Source: Miltoncostaea sp963823515 | Lineage (GTDB): Bacteria; Actinomycetota; Thermoleophilia; Miltoncostaeales; Miltoncostaeaceae | DNA: 64,000 nt | Direction of reading: 5' to 3' | Assembly (NCBI GenBank): GCA_963823515.1 | Contig: CAWGMB010000019.1 | Location: 310,001-374,000 of the forward strand | Shown here: positions 44,716 to 52,515 of the stretch, in pieces | Layout: each line of letters opens with the position of its first letter | Position numbering within the stretch: position 1 is the stretch's first letter | Notes under the pieces: generated by a model | Told to the model about the DNA's origin: nothing | Seen by the model: only the letters and a program-made list of their open reading frames with translations | Database searches by the model: none | Translations under genes and position numbers: made by a program

Positions 44716-45423
44716 GTGAGCGCCCCTCGGCCCATCCTCATCCACGGCTCCGGGGGTGACCATCGCGTCTGGGCCCCGCTCGGCGCCCGGCTCGAGGGCT
44801 CCGTGGCCCTCGATCTGCCCGGGCGCTCCGCCGGAGCCCCCGGCACGGACGCCGGTGGGCTCGCCGCGACCTGCGCCGCGGCGATCGCCGAGATCGGGGG
44901 CCCGCGCGTGCTGGTCGGCCACTCCCTGGGGGGCGCCGTCGCGCTGGAGATCGCCCTGATGCGGCCCGATCTCGTGGACGGCCTCGTGATCGTCTCGAGC
45001 GCCGCCCGCCTGCCCGTGCCCGACGCGGCCATCGCCCGCGCGGGCGGCGACTTCGCCGCCGAGTGCGACCGTCTGGTTGAGGGATCGTTCGCCGACCCCA
45101 CGACCCCGATGGCGGCCGAGGCCCGCGCGGCCCTCGTGGCCTGCGGCCCGGACACCCTTGCCGCCGACTACGCGGCGTGCCGCACCGTGGATCTGCGCGG
45201 GCGGCTGGGGGAGGTGCGCGTCCCCGTGCTCGTGCTGGTGGGCTCCGACGACCCGCTCACGCCGGCGTGGATGGCGGAGGAGCTGGCCCGCGAGCTGCCG
45301 ATGAGCCGGATGGTCGTCATCACCGGCGCGCGCCACATGCCGATGGCCGAGTTCGATACCACCGTCGCCGGACTGATCGCCGCCTACCTGGCGCGGCTGG
45401 AGCTGACCGGGAAGGGCACGTGA
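44716..45423 (+). CDS. Alpha/beta-hydrolase
   Basis: The 235-residue hydrolase has oxyanion-hole HGSGGDHRVW near the N-terminus, nucleophile elbow LVGHSLGGAVALE (Ser near residue 77), acid VLVGSDDPLTP and histidine GARHMPMAEF, a complete Ser-Asp-His triad. It is short, with little lid insertion. The substrate cannot be inferred. Its stop overlaps the GTG of the lipid-kinase-like gene, so they form a two-gene unit and may both act on lipid or acyl compounds (inference). Confidence 0.85.
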   Translation: MSAPRPILIHGSGGDHRVWAPLGARLEGSVALDLPGRSAGAPGTDAGGLAATCAAAIAEIGGPRVLVGHSLGGAVALEIALMRPDLVDGLVIVSSAARLPVPDAAIARAGGDFAAECDRLVEGSFADPTTPMAAEARAALVACGPDTLAADYAACRTVDLRGRLGEVRVPVLVLVGSDDPLTPAWMAEELARELPMSRMVVITGARHMPMAEFDTTVAGLIAAYLARLELTGKGT

Positions 45424-46388
45424 GCGTCCTCGGCCCCGTCGCGCTGGTCATCAACCCGGTCGCGACGCGCGCCGGGCGGGCACAGCGCGCGGAGATCACC
45501 CGGGTCCTGTCGCCGCTCGGGCTCGAGTGGTCGCTCACCACGACCGCCCAGGGCGACGCCGCGCGCCTCGCGCGGCAAGCGGCCGCCGAGGGAGCCCGGG
45601 TGGTCGTGACCCTCGGCGGCGACGGCACGGCGGCCGAGGCCGCGAGCGCCCTCGCCGACGGCCCGGTGGTCATGGCGCCGATGCCGGGGGGCAACGCCAA
45701 CGTCTTCTCGCGGGCGCTGGGCTGGCCCGCGTCGGAGGCGCGCGCGGTGCCGGTGCTGGCCGCCGCCCTGGAGCGCGGCACGGTGCGCGAGGCCACGCTG
45801 GGCCGGGCGGAACTGGATGGCGAGGAGCGCATCTTCGCCATCAACGCCGGGGTGGGGATCGACGCGGCCACGGTCGAGTGGATCGAGGCGCGCCCCCGCA
45901 CCAAGCGGCGCCTGCGCCACGCCGGCTTCGCGATGGGCGCCGTGGCGGCCACGCTGCGGGTCGGCCGCGAGCCCCACCTGCGCGTGAGCGCCGACGGCGC
46001 CCCCGAGCTCGAGGCCGTCGCGGTGCTCGTGGCCTGCGGCACGCCCTACACCTACCTGGGGCCGCGGCCCCTCGACCTCGTCCCCGGGGCCGCGTTCGAG
46101 GGACCGCTCGCCTGGGTGGCCCTCGGGCGAGTGCGTCCCGGAGAGATCGGCGGCCTGGTGCTGCGGGCCGTGCGCGGCCGGGAGCTTCCGCTCGACGGAC
46201 CGGCCCTGCGCGGCGGCGCGGTCACCGTGGGGCTCACCGTGCGCGCCGACAGCCCGGCCCCCGTGCAGGCCGACGGCGAGGTGCTGGGCCGCCACACCGA
46301 GGTCCGTATCTCGCCCGGGCCGACGCTCCTCGTCCTCGACCCGCGGACCGCCACGCCGCTCAAGTCCCACCCGGGAGCGCCGACCTGA
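45420..46388 (+). CDS. Diacylglycerol kinase-family lipid kinase
   Basis: The 322-residue protein has the DAGK catalytic fold: ALVINPVATRAGRAQ near the N-terminus, the ATP-loop VVVTLGGDGTAAEAASAL, and the conserved MPGGNANVFSRALG, where the family norm is GT-x-N/D in this position (here GGNANV). The C-terminal beta domain includes VQADGEVLGRHTEVRI. Members phosphorylate diacylglycerol, sphingosine or similar lipids at the membrane. The exact substrate is not predictable. GTG start coupled to the hydrolase gene. Confidence 0.82.
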   Translation: MSVLGPVALVINPVATRAGRAQRAEITRVLSPLGLEWSLTTTAQGDAARLARQAAAEGARVVVTLGGDGTAAEAASALADGPVVMAPMPGGNANVFSRALGWPASEARAVPVLAAALERGTVREATLGRAELDGEERIFAINAGVGIDAATVEWIEARPRTKRRLRHAGFAMGAVAATLRVGREPHLRVSADGAPELEAVAVLVACGTPYTYLGPRPLDLVPGAAFEGPLAWVALGRVRPGEIGGLVLRAVRGRELPLDGPALRGGAVTVGLTVRADSPAPVQADGEVLGRHTEVRISPGPTLLVLDPRTATPLKSHPGAPT

Positions 46389-46445
46389 ACCGTATGGGAC
46401 TGGACTGTCCCGGATCGAAAGCTCGTCGAGCAAGGAGGCTCGCGC

Positions 46446-46709
46446 ATGGCACAAGGACCCGACCCACGGGCCGCGGTTCGCGGTTTCATGGCTCTGGTGC
46501 TCGACATGGTCAGGATCGATCCCGACCGCACACCGAGCGCCGAGATGCAGCGGTGGCACAGGGATCTGGCGACGTCGATAGGCGTCGTCCCCGAGAGCGC
46601 CGAGACCAACCGCGATCTACTCAACGGGGCGCTGCGCCTGTCGCAGATCCTCAACGGACCCGACGGCTCGCCCGCCGACGAGCGGGCGCGAGCGGAGGTC
46701 TCGCTCTGA
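46446..46709 (+). CDS. Small hypothetical protein
   Basis: The 87-residue helical, soluble protein (FMALVLDMVRIDPDRTPSAE) has no recognised domain. The ATG follows AAGGAGG at ideal spacing, which is notable because many neighbours lack ribosome-binding sites. A 7-bp hairpin begins five bases after its stop. Function unknown. Confidence 0.55.
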   Translation: MAQGPDPRAAVRGFMALVLDMVRIDPDRTPSAEMQRWHRDLATSIGVVPESAETNRDLLNGALRLSQILNGPDGSPADERARAEVSL

Positions 46710-46713
46710 CCGG

Positions 46714-46732
46714 CTGACGGTTCCACCGTCAG
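46714..46732 (+). terminator. Short hairpin after the gene at 46446
   Basis: CTGACGG/CCGTCAG, perfect 7-bp arms around TTCCA, just after the stop codon. No U tract. Confidence 0.45.
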
Positions 46733-46741
46733 GGCCTCCCG

Positions 46742-46776
46742 GAGCCGCACGGGTCTAGAGTGGACCCGTGCGGCTC
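46742..46776. repeat. 14-bp perfect inverted repeat over the DJ-1 promoter and start codon
   Basis: GAGCCGCACGGGTC (46742-46755) and GACCCGTGCGGCTC (46763-46776) are perfect reverse complements, separated by TAGAGTG. The spacer supplies the -10 box and the right arm contains the GTG start codon of the next gene. Confidence 0.85.
46756..46761 (+). promoter_or_regulatory. -10 box TAGAGT for the DJ-1/PfpI gene
   Basis: TAGAGT ends 6 nt before the GTG at 46768 and sits in the spacer of a 14-bp inverted repeat. No ribosome-binding site. Confidence 0.5.
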
Positions 46777-47301
46777 TCCGGTCGGACATATGCGGTGCTC
46801 GTGGCCGACGGCGTCGAGGACCTCGAGTACTGGGTGCCCGTGATGCGGCTCCAGGAGGAGGGCGCCACGGTGGTCACCGTGGGCTCCGACACCGAGCCCC
46901 ACCGGGGCAAGGGCGGACTCGCGGTCCGGGCCGAGGTCCTCGCCTCCGAGTTCGACCCCGCCACGACCGACGGACTCGTGGTGCCGGGTGGGTGGGCGCC
47001 CGACAAGATGCGCCGCGACCCGGACATCCTGGCGATCGTGCGCGCGGTCCACGCGCGCGGCCTCCCCGTCGGGATCATCTGCCACGGCGGCAGCGTCGCG
47101 ATCTCCGCCGGCATCGTCGGCGCGCGCGCCACCGGCTCCCTCGGCATCAAGGACGATCTGGTCAACGCCGGCGCCGAGTGGGTTGACGAACCGGCCTTCC
47201 GCGACGGCAACCTGGTGTGGGGTCGCGTGGTCGCCGACATCCCCGACTTCACCCGCGAGCTGGTCGCCGCCCTCGTCGAGTCGGAGGGCCGCCCCGGCTA
47301 A
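46768..47301 (+). CDS. DJ-1/PfpI-family protein (glutamine amidotransferase-like)
   Basis: The 177-residue protein of the DJ-1/YhbO/PfpI family has the nucleophile elbow GIICHGGSVAIS with Cys105, the acidic partner Glu17 (DGVEDLEYW), and VVPGGWAPDKMRRDP. Members act as proteases, deglycases or stress-response chaperones; activity claims in the family are disputed. The gene stands alone under a large palindrome that covers its promoter and start, suggesting dedicated control, plausibly by a stress regulator. It converges on the partner-switching operon, with the two stop codons overlapping in CTAA. Confidence 0.88.
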   Translation: MRLSGRTYAVLVADGVEDLEYWVPVMRLQEEGATVVTVGSDTEPHRGKGGLAVRAEVLASEFDPATTDGLVVPGGWAPDKMRRDPDILAIVRAVHARGLPVGIICHGGSVAISAGIVGARATGSLGIKDDLVNAGAEWVDEPAFRDGNLVWGRVVADIPDFTRELVAALVESEGRPG

Positions 47302-47990
47302 CCGAGCTCGGCTTCGGCCTCCTCGAGGCTGTCGGCGAGGTTGAAGAAGTTCTCGGTGCGGGTGAGGGAGAAGATCCGGCGCGCGGGCCCGTGCGGGGCG
47401 GCGATGACCAGCCGCCCGCCGAGCCGGTCGGCCTCCCGGTGCAGGTCGGCCAGAACCGCGAGGCCCGACGAGTCGATGAACTCCACCGACGACAGGTCGA
47501 GCGCCAGGCGCCCCCCCGCGGCGGCGATGGCCGCCCAGACCCGTCCGCGCACCGAGGGCGACGCCTTCATGTCGATGCGCCCCTCGATCAGGACGGGGCC
47601 TGCGGGGGGGCGGATGCGGCGCGCCATCAACAGCCGGTTCTCGCCGTCGGCCCGCACCACGCGGATCCGATCCATGCAGGCCGCCATCAGGGCGATGCCC
47701 CGGCCGCTCCGGGCCTCGGGGGGCGGGAAGCCGGGCGCGGCGCCGGGCGTGAAGGGCTCGCCCTCGTCGCAGACGGCCACGCAGAAGACGGCGTCGGAGC
47801 GGCGGATGACGACGCGCAACCGCCCGGAGCCGGAGTGCTCCACCACGTTGGCGCAGGCCTCGGCGAGCGAGAGCTCGCAGGCGAAGGCCGACTCGGGGTC
47901 GACGTCGAGCAGCATCGCGCGGGCGGCCTCGGCCGCGGTGCGCGCGCCGTCCGGATCGGGCGCGAGCTCCAGCAGGCGGCGGTCACTCAC
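47298..47990 (-). CDS. Fusion of RsbW-like anti-sigma kinase domain and STAS anti-anti-sigma domain
   Basis: The 230-residue protein has two halves. Residues 1-130 are a GHKL ATPase of the RsbW/SpoIIAB type: N box LAEACANVVEHSG (Glu44, Asn48), CDEGEPF for the G1 box and SGRGIALM for G2. Residues 135-230 are a STAS domain with the phosphorylatable serine region FIDSSGLAVLADL. Normally the kinase and its STAS antagonist are separate proteins. Here they are joined, so the switch may be intramolecular, or the protein may pair with other partners. Its GTG overlaps the stop of the REC-PP2C phosphatase gene, the expected third component. No sigma-factor gene is visible. Confidence 0.82.
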   Translation of the reverse strand: MSDRRLLELAPDPDGARTAAEAARAMLLDVDPESAFACELSLAEACANVVEHSGSGRLRVVIRRSDAVFCVAVCDEGEPFTPGAAPGFPPPEARSGRGIALMAACMDRIRVVRADGENRLLMARRIRPPAGPVLIEGRIDMKASPSVRGRVWAAIAAAGGRLALDLSSVEFIDSSGLAVLADLHREADRLGGRLVIAAPHGPARRIFSLTRTENFFNLADSLEEAEAELG

Positions 47991-49093
47991 GGGGTCCTCC
48001 TCAGCACGACCAGCGTGCGGTCGTCGTCGTCCCCCGATGCGGCCACGATGTCCTTGGGCTGCTCGCCGGCGCGAAGGCGAGCGGCCAGCGCGACCCGCGC
48101 GCCGACCGGATCGTCCTCCCCTCCGCCCTCGACGAGGCCGTCGCTGAAGATGGCGAGCAGCTCCCCGGGGGCGATCCGCTCGGTCCCCCGCTCGTACGAG
48201 GGATGAGGGAGGAAGCCCAGCGGCGGCCCGCCGGCCGTGAGGGCGCGCTCGGCCGCCCCGCCGCCGAGCAGCAGGTGGTGGCCGTGGCCGGCGTCGGCAT
48301 ACGTCACGAGGCCGTCGGCGAGGTCGATCTCCGCCACCGTCGCGGTCACGAAGCGCCCGGAGCGCGCCAGGGCGTCGAACATCAGGCCACCGGCGGCGTC
48401 CAGGGCGGCGGCGGGACCGTCGCCGCGCGCGAGGCCGGCGCGGACGGCGGTCTGGAACATCGCCGCGAACAGCGCTCCGGCGACGCCCTTTCCCGAGACG
48501 TCGGCCAGCGCGACCACCAGGCGATGCTCGTCGCGGGCCACGAGGTCGAAGACGTCGCCTCCCACGTCGCGGGCCGGGAGCGACGCGCTCTGCACGCTCC
48601 ATCCGGCGGGAACGGCGGCGGGTGGAGGCAGCAGGGCCTCCTGGATCGCCGCGGCCGCACGGATCTCGTCGGCGTTGTGGGTCTCGCGCTCGCGGCGGTC
48701 GCGCCGGGCGGCGGCCGCCGAGCGGGCCGCGGCGACCGCCCCTGCGAGGGCGTTCTCGCTGCAGGGCGTGCGCACGAAGCGGTCCACACCCAGCCGCAGG
48801 GCGTCGGCCTCGAGGCCGGGCTCGTCCGAAGAGGACACCAGGACCATCCCCATGTCGGCATGGTGCTCCCGCAGGGCGCTGACGAGCCGCCGGCCGGTCA
48901 GGCCGGACATGGACTCGTCGGCCACGAGCACGTCGGGGCGCGACGCGCGCGCGGCGGCGTACGCCCTCTCGCCGCCCGCGACCGTGACCACCGCGTGACC
49001 GGCGTCCACCAGGAGCCGCTCGGCCCAGCGGCGGGCGAAGACGGAGTCGTCGGCCACGAGTATCGTCGCGGTCTCGGTGGGGTGGGCCGTCAT
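47987..49093 (-). CDS. Response regulator receiver fused to PP2C/SpoIIE-type phosphatase (RsbU-like)
   Basis: The 368-residue protein has an N-terminal receiver (ILVADDSVFARRWAERLL with Asp15/Asp16, phospho-acceptor Asp59 in VLVADESMSGLTG). A linker with coiled-coil character follows (RRDRRERETHNADEIRAAAA), then a SpoIIE domain with ALLPPP, DVGGDVFDLV, VALADVSGKGVAGAL and FSDGLVEGGG metal-binding residues. The receiver lacks the usual Lys-Pro pair after beta 5 and reads VRTPC, with Thr109 where Lys is expected, which may alter phosphorylation. It would dephosphorylate a STAS protein such as the one encoded just downstream. ATG after a GGGGGG-rich site. Confidence 0.88.
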   Translation of the reverse strand: MTAHPTETATILVADDSVFARRWAERLLVDAGHAVVTVAGGERAYAAARASRPDVLVADESMSGLTGRRLVSALREHHADMGMVLVSSSDEPGLEADALRLGVDRFVRTPCSENALAGAVAAARSAAAARRDRRERETHNADEIRAAAAIQEALLPPPAAVPAGWSVQSASLPARDVGGDVFDLVARDEHRLVVALADVSGKGVAGALFAAMFQTAVRAGLARGDGPAAALDAAGGLMFDALARSGRFVTATVAEIDLADGLVTYADAGHGHHLLLGGGAAERALTAGGPPLGFLPHPSYERGTERIAPGELLAIFSDGLVEGGGEDDPVGARVALAARLRAGEQPKDIVAASGDDDDRTLVVLRRTP

Positions 49094-49162
49094 GCACCCC
49101 CCTTATCGGCAGCGGGGGCGCCGTACTGACCGCCGCTCAGGTGCGGGGGTGCGGGTGCCGAC

Positions 49163-50125
49163 GTGGGCGGTGTGAGCCCGCCCGCCGACAGCACCGCCAT
49201 CTCCGAGTTCCTCGGCGCGCTGCTGCGCACCGCCGTCGAGGCGGGGGCCAGCGACGTCCACCTGAAGGTGCCGTCCGAGCCGCTGATGCGGATCGACGGG
49301 GCCCTGGTGCGGCTGCCCGGGCTCGGGAAGGTCACCCCCGCCCTCGCCGAGGACTGCCTTGCCTCGATGCTGGCCGGCCTGCCCCACTCGGCCCGCCACG
49401 TCGCGTTCGAGACCCGGGGGGAGGTCGATTTCACCGTCGCGCACGCCGGCCTGGGGCGCTTCCGGGTCAACGCCTACCGCCAGCGCGGCTCGATCACCCT
49501 GGTCCTGCGCCCGGTCCCCTTCACGGTGCCGCGCCTCGACGCCCTCGGCCTGCCCGCGGAGGTCGCGGAGCTGGCCGATGCGCCCGAGGGGCTCGTGCTG
49601 GTCTGCGGGCCCGCGGGATCCGGCGTCACGACCACGATCGCAGCGCTGATCGACCGCATGAACGACGGCCCCGCCCGGAGCATCATCACGGTCGAGGACC
49701 CGATCGAGGTGCTGCACTCCGACCGTGTCTGCGCGATCAATCAGCGCGAGGTCGGCCTCGACACGGCCTCGTTCCCCGACGCGCTGGCGCGCGTTCTCCG
49801 CCAGGACCCGGACGTCGTCATGATCGGTTCGCTCGGCGATCCGCGCACCCTGGAGATCGCCCTCGACGCCGTCGCGAGCGGGGTCCTGGTGATCGCCGCG
49901 ACGGGCGGAGCCGAACCGGCCGAGACGGTGGAGCGGCTGATCGCCCTCATGCCGCCGCACCGCCAGGCCGCCGTGCGGCCCGCCATCGGAGGCGCCCTGC
50001 GCGCCGTGGTCTGCCAGCGACTGGTGTCCGGGCCCGGCGGCGCCGGGCGCCGCGCGGAGGTGAGGACGGTGAGCGGGACCGACCGGCTCGCCGCGCTGGT
50101 GCGCGCGGCGGCGCCGAGCGGCTGA
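49163..50125 (+). CDS. PilT/GspE-like protein with degenerate ATPase motifs
   Basis: The 320-residue protein aligns by pattern with PilT retraction ATPases. The N-terminal domain has ASDVHLKVPSEPLMRIDG. The core follows with GLVLVCGPAGSGVTTTIAAL where GPTGSGKSTT is expected, the Asp box IITVEDPIEVLHSD, and VVMIGSLGDPRTLEIALDA where IGELRDPET is expected. The His box VIAATGGAEPAETVERLI replaces the usual TLHTNSA. Walker A Lys is Val155, Walker B Glu is Ser223 and the His-box His is lost, so ATP hydrolysis is unlikely. The frame is intact and conserved, so it seems a pseudo-ATPase rather than debris. No pilus genes are near. GTG 49163 or 49172. Confidence 0.8.
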   Translation: MGGVSPPADSTAISEFLGALLRTAVEAGASDVHLKVPSEPLMRIDGALVRLPGLGKVTPALAEDCLASMLAGLPHSARHVAFETRGEVDFTVAHAGLGRFRVNAYRQRGSITLVLRPVPFTVPRLDALGLPAEVAELADAPEGLVLVCGPAGSGVTTTIAALIDRMNDGPARSIITVEDPIEVLHSDRVCAINQREVGLDTASFPDALARVLRQDPDVVMIGSLGDPRTLEIALDAVASGVLVIAATGGAEPAETVERLIALMPPHRQAAVRPAIGGALRAVVCQRLVSGPGGAGRRAEVRTVSGTDRLAALVRAAAPSG

Positions 50126-50126
50126 G

Positions 50127-51068
50127 CTAGGCGGACGCCCCGTTGGTGCTGGAGGGCTCCCGGCCGGAGACCATCGCGGTGGGGTCCCCCACGGCCACCT
50201 CGCGAAAGGCGCCGATCCGGCGGTAGCGGTCGCGGCGCTGGCGGCGACGGTCGGCCGGCGTGAGGGCCTGCAGCTCGCGCATCGCCCGGGAGATGTAGCC
50301 GCCCAGCAGGCGCGCGGCCTCGTCGTGGTCGCGGTGAGCGCCCCCGGCGGGCTCGGGCACGACCACGTCGGCGATGCCCCAGCGGTAGCAGTTGGCCGCG
50401 GTCGGCTGGAACGCGGTCGCCGCCTCCTTCGCCTTGGCGGCGTCGCGCCAGAGGATCGCCGCGCCCCCCTCGGGCGAGATCACCGAGTAGGTCGAGTTCT
50501 CGAGCATCATCACGCGGTCGGTCACCCCGAGCGCCAGTGCGCCCCCGGACGAGCCCTCGCCGATCACCACGGCGATCGACGGGACGCGCAGGCGCAGCAT
50601 GGTCTGCATGCTGCGGGCGATCGCGCCGCCCTGGCCGCGCTCCTCGGCTCCCGAGCCCGGGAAGGCCCCGGGGGTGTCGATGAGCGTGACCACCGGAAGG
50701 TCCATCTTCTCGGCGAGCGCCATGACGCGCATCGCCTTGCGGTAGCCCTCGGGCCCGGGCATGCCGAAGTTGCGGTAGGTGCGCTCGGCCGTGTCGCGTC
50801 CCTTCTGGTGGCCGATGACCACCATCGGGCCGTTGGCGCCGCGTCCGATGCCCGCGACGATCGCCGGGTCGTCGCCGAAGAGCCGGTCGCCGTGCAGCTC
50901 CTCGAAGTCGGGGAAGAGGCGGGCGATGTAGTCGAGCGGGTAGGGCCGGTCCTGGTGCCGGGCGAGCTGGATCGTCTCCCAGATGGCCGATCCCGTCTCC
51001 GGGCTCCCGCCCAGGCGGTGGGCGAGGCGGCGGACGAACTGCCCGCCGCGGCGCGATGCGACGCTCAT
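50127..51068 (-). CDS. accA: Acetyl-CoA carboxylase carboxyltransferase subunit alpha
   Basis: The 313-residue crotonase-fold subunit transfers carboxyl from biotin to acetyl-CoA together with AccD. It has WETIQLARHQDRPYPLDYI, ELHGDRLFGDDPAIVAGIG, VTLIDTPGAFPGSGAEERGQ and VIGEGSSGGALALGVTDRVM. The ATG at 51068 overlaps the stop of accD (ATGA). Separate accA and accD genes, instead of the fused actinobacterial AccD5-type carboxylases, fit a deep-branching actinobacterium. Confidence 0.94.
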   Translation of the reverse strand: MSVASRRGGQFVRRLAHRLGGSPETGSAIWETIQLARHQDRPYPLDYIARLFPDFEELHGDRLFGDDPAIVAGIGRGANGPMVVIGHQKGRDTAERTYRNFGMPGPEGYRKAMRVMALAEKMDLPVVTLIDTPGAFPGSGAEERGQGGAIARSMQTMLRLRVPSIAVVIGEGSSGGALALGVTDRVMMLENSTYSVISPEGGAAILWRDAAKAKEAATAFQPTAANCYRWGIADVVVPEPAGGAHRDHDEAARLLGGYISRAMRELQALTPADRRRQRRDRYRRIGAFREVAVGDPTAMVSGREPSSTNGASA

Positions 51069-52057
51069 CGGTCGGCCCTCTCGTCGGAGCGGAGCACCTT
51101 GGAGACGACCCTCCGCGAGAGGTCGGGCAGCGTACGGGCGGCGTTGGCCGCCCGCTCCGCGCCGGCCCGGGCCATCGTCACCGCGGGGGGCGGGGACATC
51201 CCGCTCGGGCGCTCCAGGATGCCGAGGACCTTGCCGATGCGCGCCGGCAGCTCGCGGCGGTCGACGACGTCGTCGACCTGGCCGTTGGCGAGTTGGGTCT
51301 CGGCACGCCCGAACTCGGGCGGCAGCTTCTCGCGGGTCGTCTGCTCGATGACACGCGGGCCGGAGAAGGCGATCAGGGCGCCCGGCTCGGCGTAGGTGAC
51401 GTCGCCCAGCGACGCGAAGGACGCCCAGACGCCGCCGGTCGTGGGGTGCACGAGCACGACGATCACCGGCAGCTCTGCGTCGTGCATCAGGTCGAAGGCG
51501 ACCACGGTCTTGGCCATCTGCATCAGGGCGATGACGCCCTCCTGCATCCGGGCGCCGCCGGAGGCCGTGATCACGACCAGCGGCAGCCCGCGCTCGACGC
51601 AGCGGTCGCAGGCGCGGGCGAGCTTCTCGCCCACCACCGAGCCCATGCTGCCCCCGAGGAACGAGAAGTCCATGATCGCGGCGATCGCCGGGTGGCCGCC
51701 GATCGGGATCTCGGCGACGATCAGCGCCTCGTTGCTGCCCGCGGCCTCGGCCTTCTCCACCCGGTCGGGGTAGGGCTCGAGGTCGACGAACTGAAGGGGG
51801 TCGCTGGCGCGCAACTCGGGCCACAGCTCCTGCCAGGGAGCGCCGCCCGAGAGCTGGTCGAGGCGCTCGCGGGCCCCGGCGGGGAAGTGATGCCCACAGG
51901 AGGCGCAGACGCGCATGTTGCGGCGCATCTCGTCGGCGGTCCAGTGGCTCTGGCACTTGGGACACGAGCGCTCGTCGGCCGGCAGCTTGCGCGGGGCCGG
52001 CGCGTCGCGCTTGCGGAGGAGGCGGTCGACCGAGACCGTGATGGGGCGCTTGGACAT
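51065..52057 (-). CDS. accD: Acetyl-CoA carboxylase carboxyltransferase subunit beta
   Basis: The 330-residue subunit has an N-terminal zinc finger (Cys32, Cys35, Cys51, Cys54 in CPKC and CASC) and a crotonase-fold core (SEALIVAE-like GSNEALIVAEIPIGGHPA, DFSFLGGSMGSVVGEK, ITASGGARMQEG). The ATG at 52057 is chosen because the promoter-like CATAAT lies 10 nt upstream and an earlier in-frame codon adds only a proline/arginine stretch. The C-terminal tail after residue 290 is variable. First gene of the accD-accA unit. Confidence 0.94.
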   Translation of the reverse strand: MSKRPITVSVDRLLRKRDAPAPRKLPADERSCPKCQSHWTADEMRRNMRVCASCGHHFPAGARERLDQLSGGAPWQELWPELRASDPLQFVDLEPYPDRVEKAEAAGSNEALIVAEIPIGGHPAIAAIMDFSFLGGSMGSVVGEKLARACDRCVERGLPLVVITASGGARMQEGVIALMQMAKTVVAFDLMHDAELPVIVVLVHPTTGGVWASFASLGDVTYAEPGALIAFSGPRVIEQTTREKLPPEFGRAETQLANGQVDDVVDRRELPARIGKVLGILERPSGMSPPPAVTMARAGAERAANAARTLPDLSRRVVSKVLRSDERADR

Positions 52058-52067
52058 GTGGGGGGCG

Positions 52068-52073
52068 ATTATG
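52068..52073 (-). promoter_or_regulatory. -10 box CATAAT for accDA, overlapping the upstream stop codon
   Basis: On the minus strand TGACATAAT (extended -10) ends 10 nt before the accD ATG. The TAA inside it is the stop codon of the phosphatase gene, so promoter and terminator codon share bases. Confidence 0.55.
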
Positions 52074-52515
52074 TCAGGGGGTCGTCGTCGAGGAGCAACC
52101 AATCCTCGACGCTGACCCGATAGGCGGGCACGAGCGTCGCCGGGGCGCGGCTCTCGAGCACCAGCCGCGCGGCGTCCGCGGGGTCGTGGCCGCGCAGCCG
52201 CAGCACCGCGTAGGCCACCATCGCCGAGCGGCGCCGGCCCTGCTGGCAGTGGATCAGGACGGCGGCGTGGGGGTCCTCATCGAGCGCCGCGACGGCGAAG
52301 CGGACCGCGGGCGCCCACAGGCGGACCGGCTGGGGGCGCCCGCGGTCCCACATCGGGGCGTGGGCCACGTGGTCGGCGCCGAACACCTGGCGCTCCGCCC
52401 AGAGGTCGTGGGATATCCGCGTCTGCAGCTGCGCGCGGCAGTTGACGACGTGCGTGACGCCGAGCGAGGGGAGCCTCGTGACGGCGTCGCCCACCGGCAG
52501 GCTGCCGATGGCCAC
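52069..52515 (-). CDS. Dual-specificity protein phosphatase-like protein
   Basis: The 148-residue segment has LGVTHVVNCRAQLQTRISHD and the CX5R phosphatase loop IHCQQGRRRSAM (Cys90, Arg96), so it is likely to hydrolyse phosphotyrosine or another phosphomonoester. Coding character continues upstream to about 52600 (ALTRIYGPRKGLEGFSWVEG), but no canonical in-frame start is found there. An ATG at 52603 would reach this sequence if one base were removed from the GCGCGCG run beside it. A frameshift or unusual start is therefore suspected. It sits between fabF and accD in the fatty-acid cluster. Confidence 0.65.
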   Translation of the reverse strand: MAIGSLPVGDAVTRLPSLGVTHVVNCRAQLQTRISHDLWAERQVFGADHVAHAPMWDRGRPQPVRLWAPAVRFAVAALDEDPHAAVLIHCQQGRRRSAMVAYAVLRLRGHDPADAARLVLESRAPATLVPAYRVSVEDWLLLDDDPLT

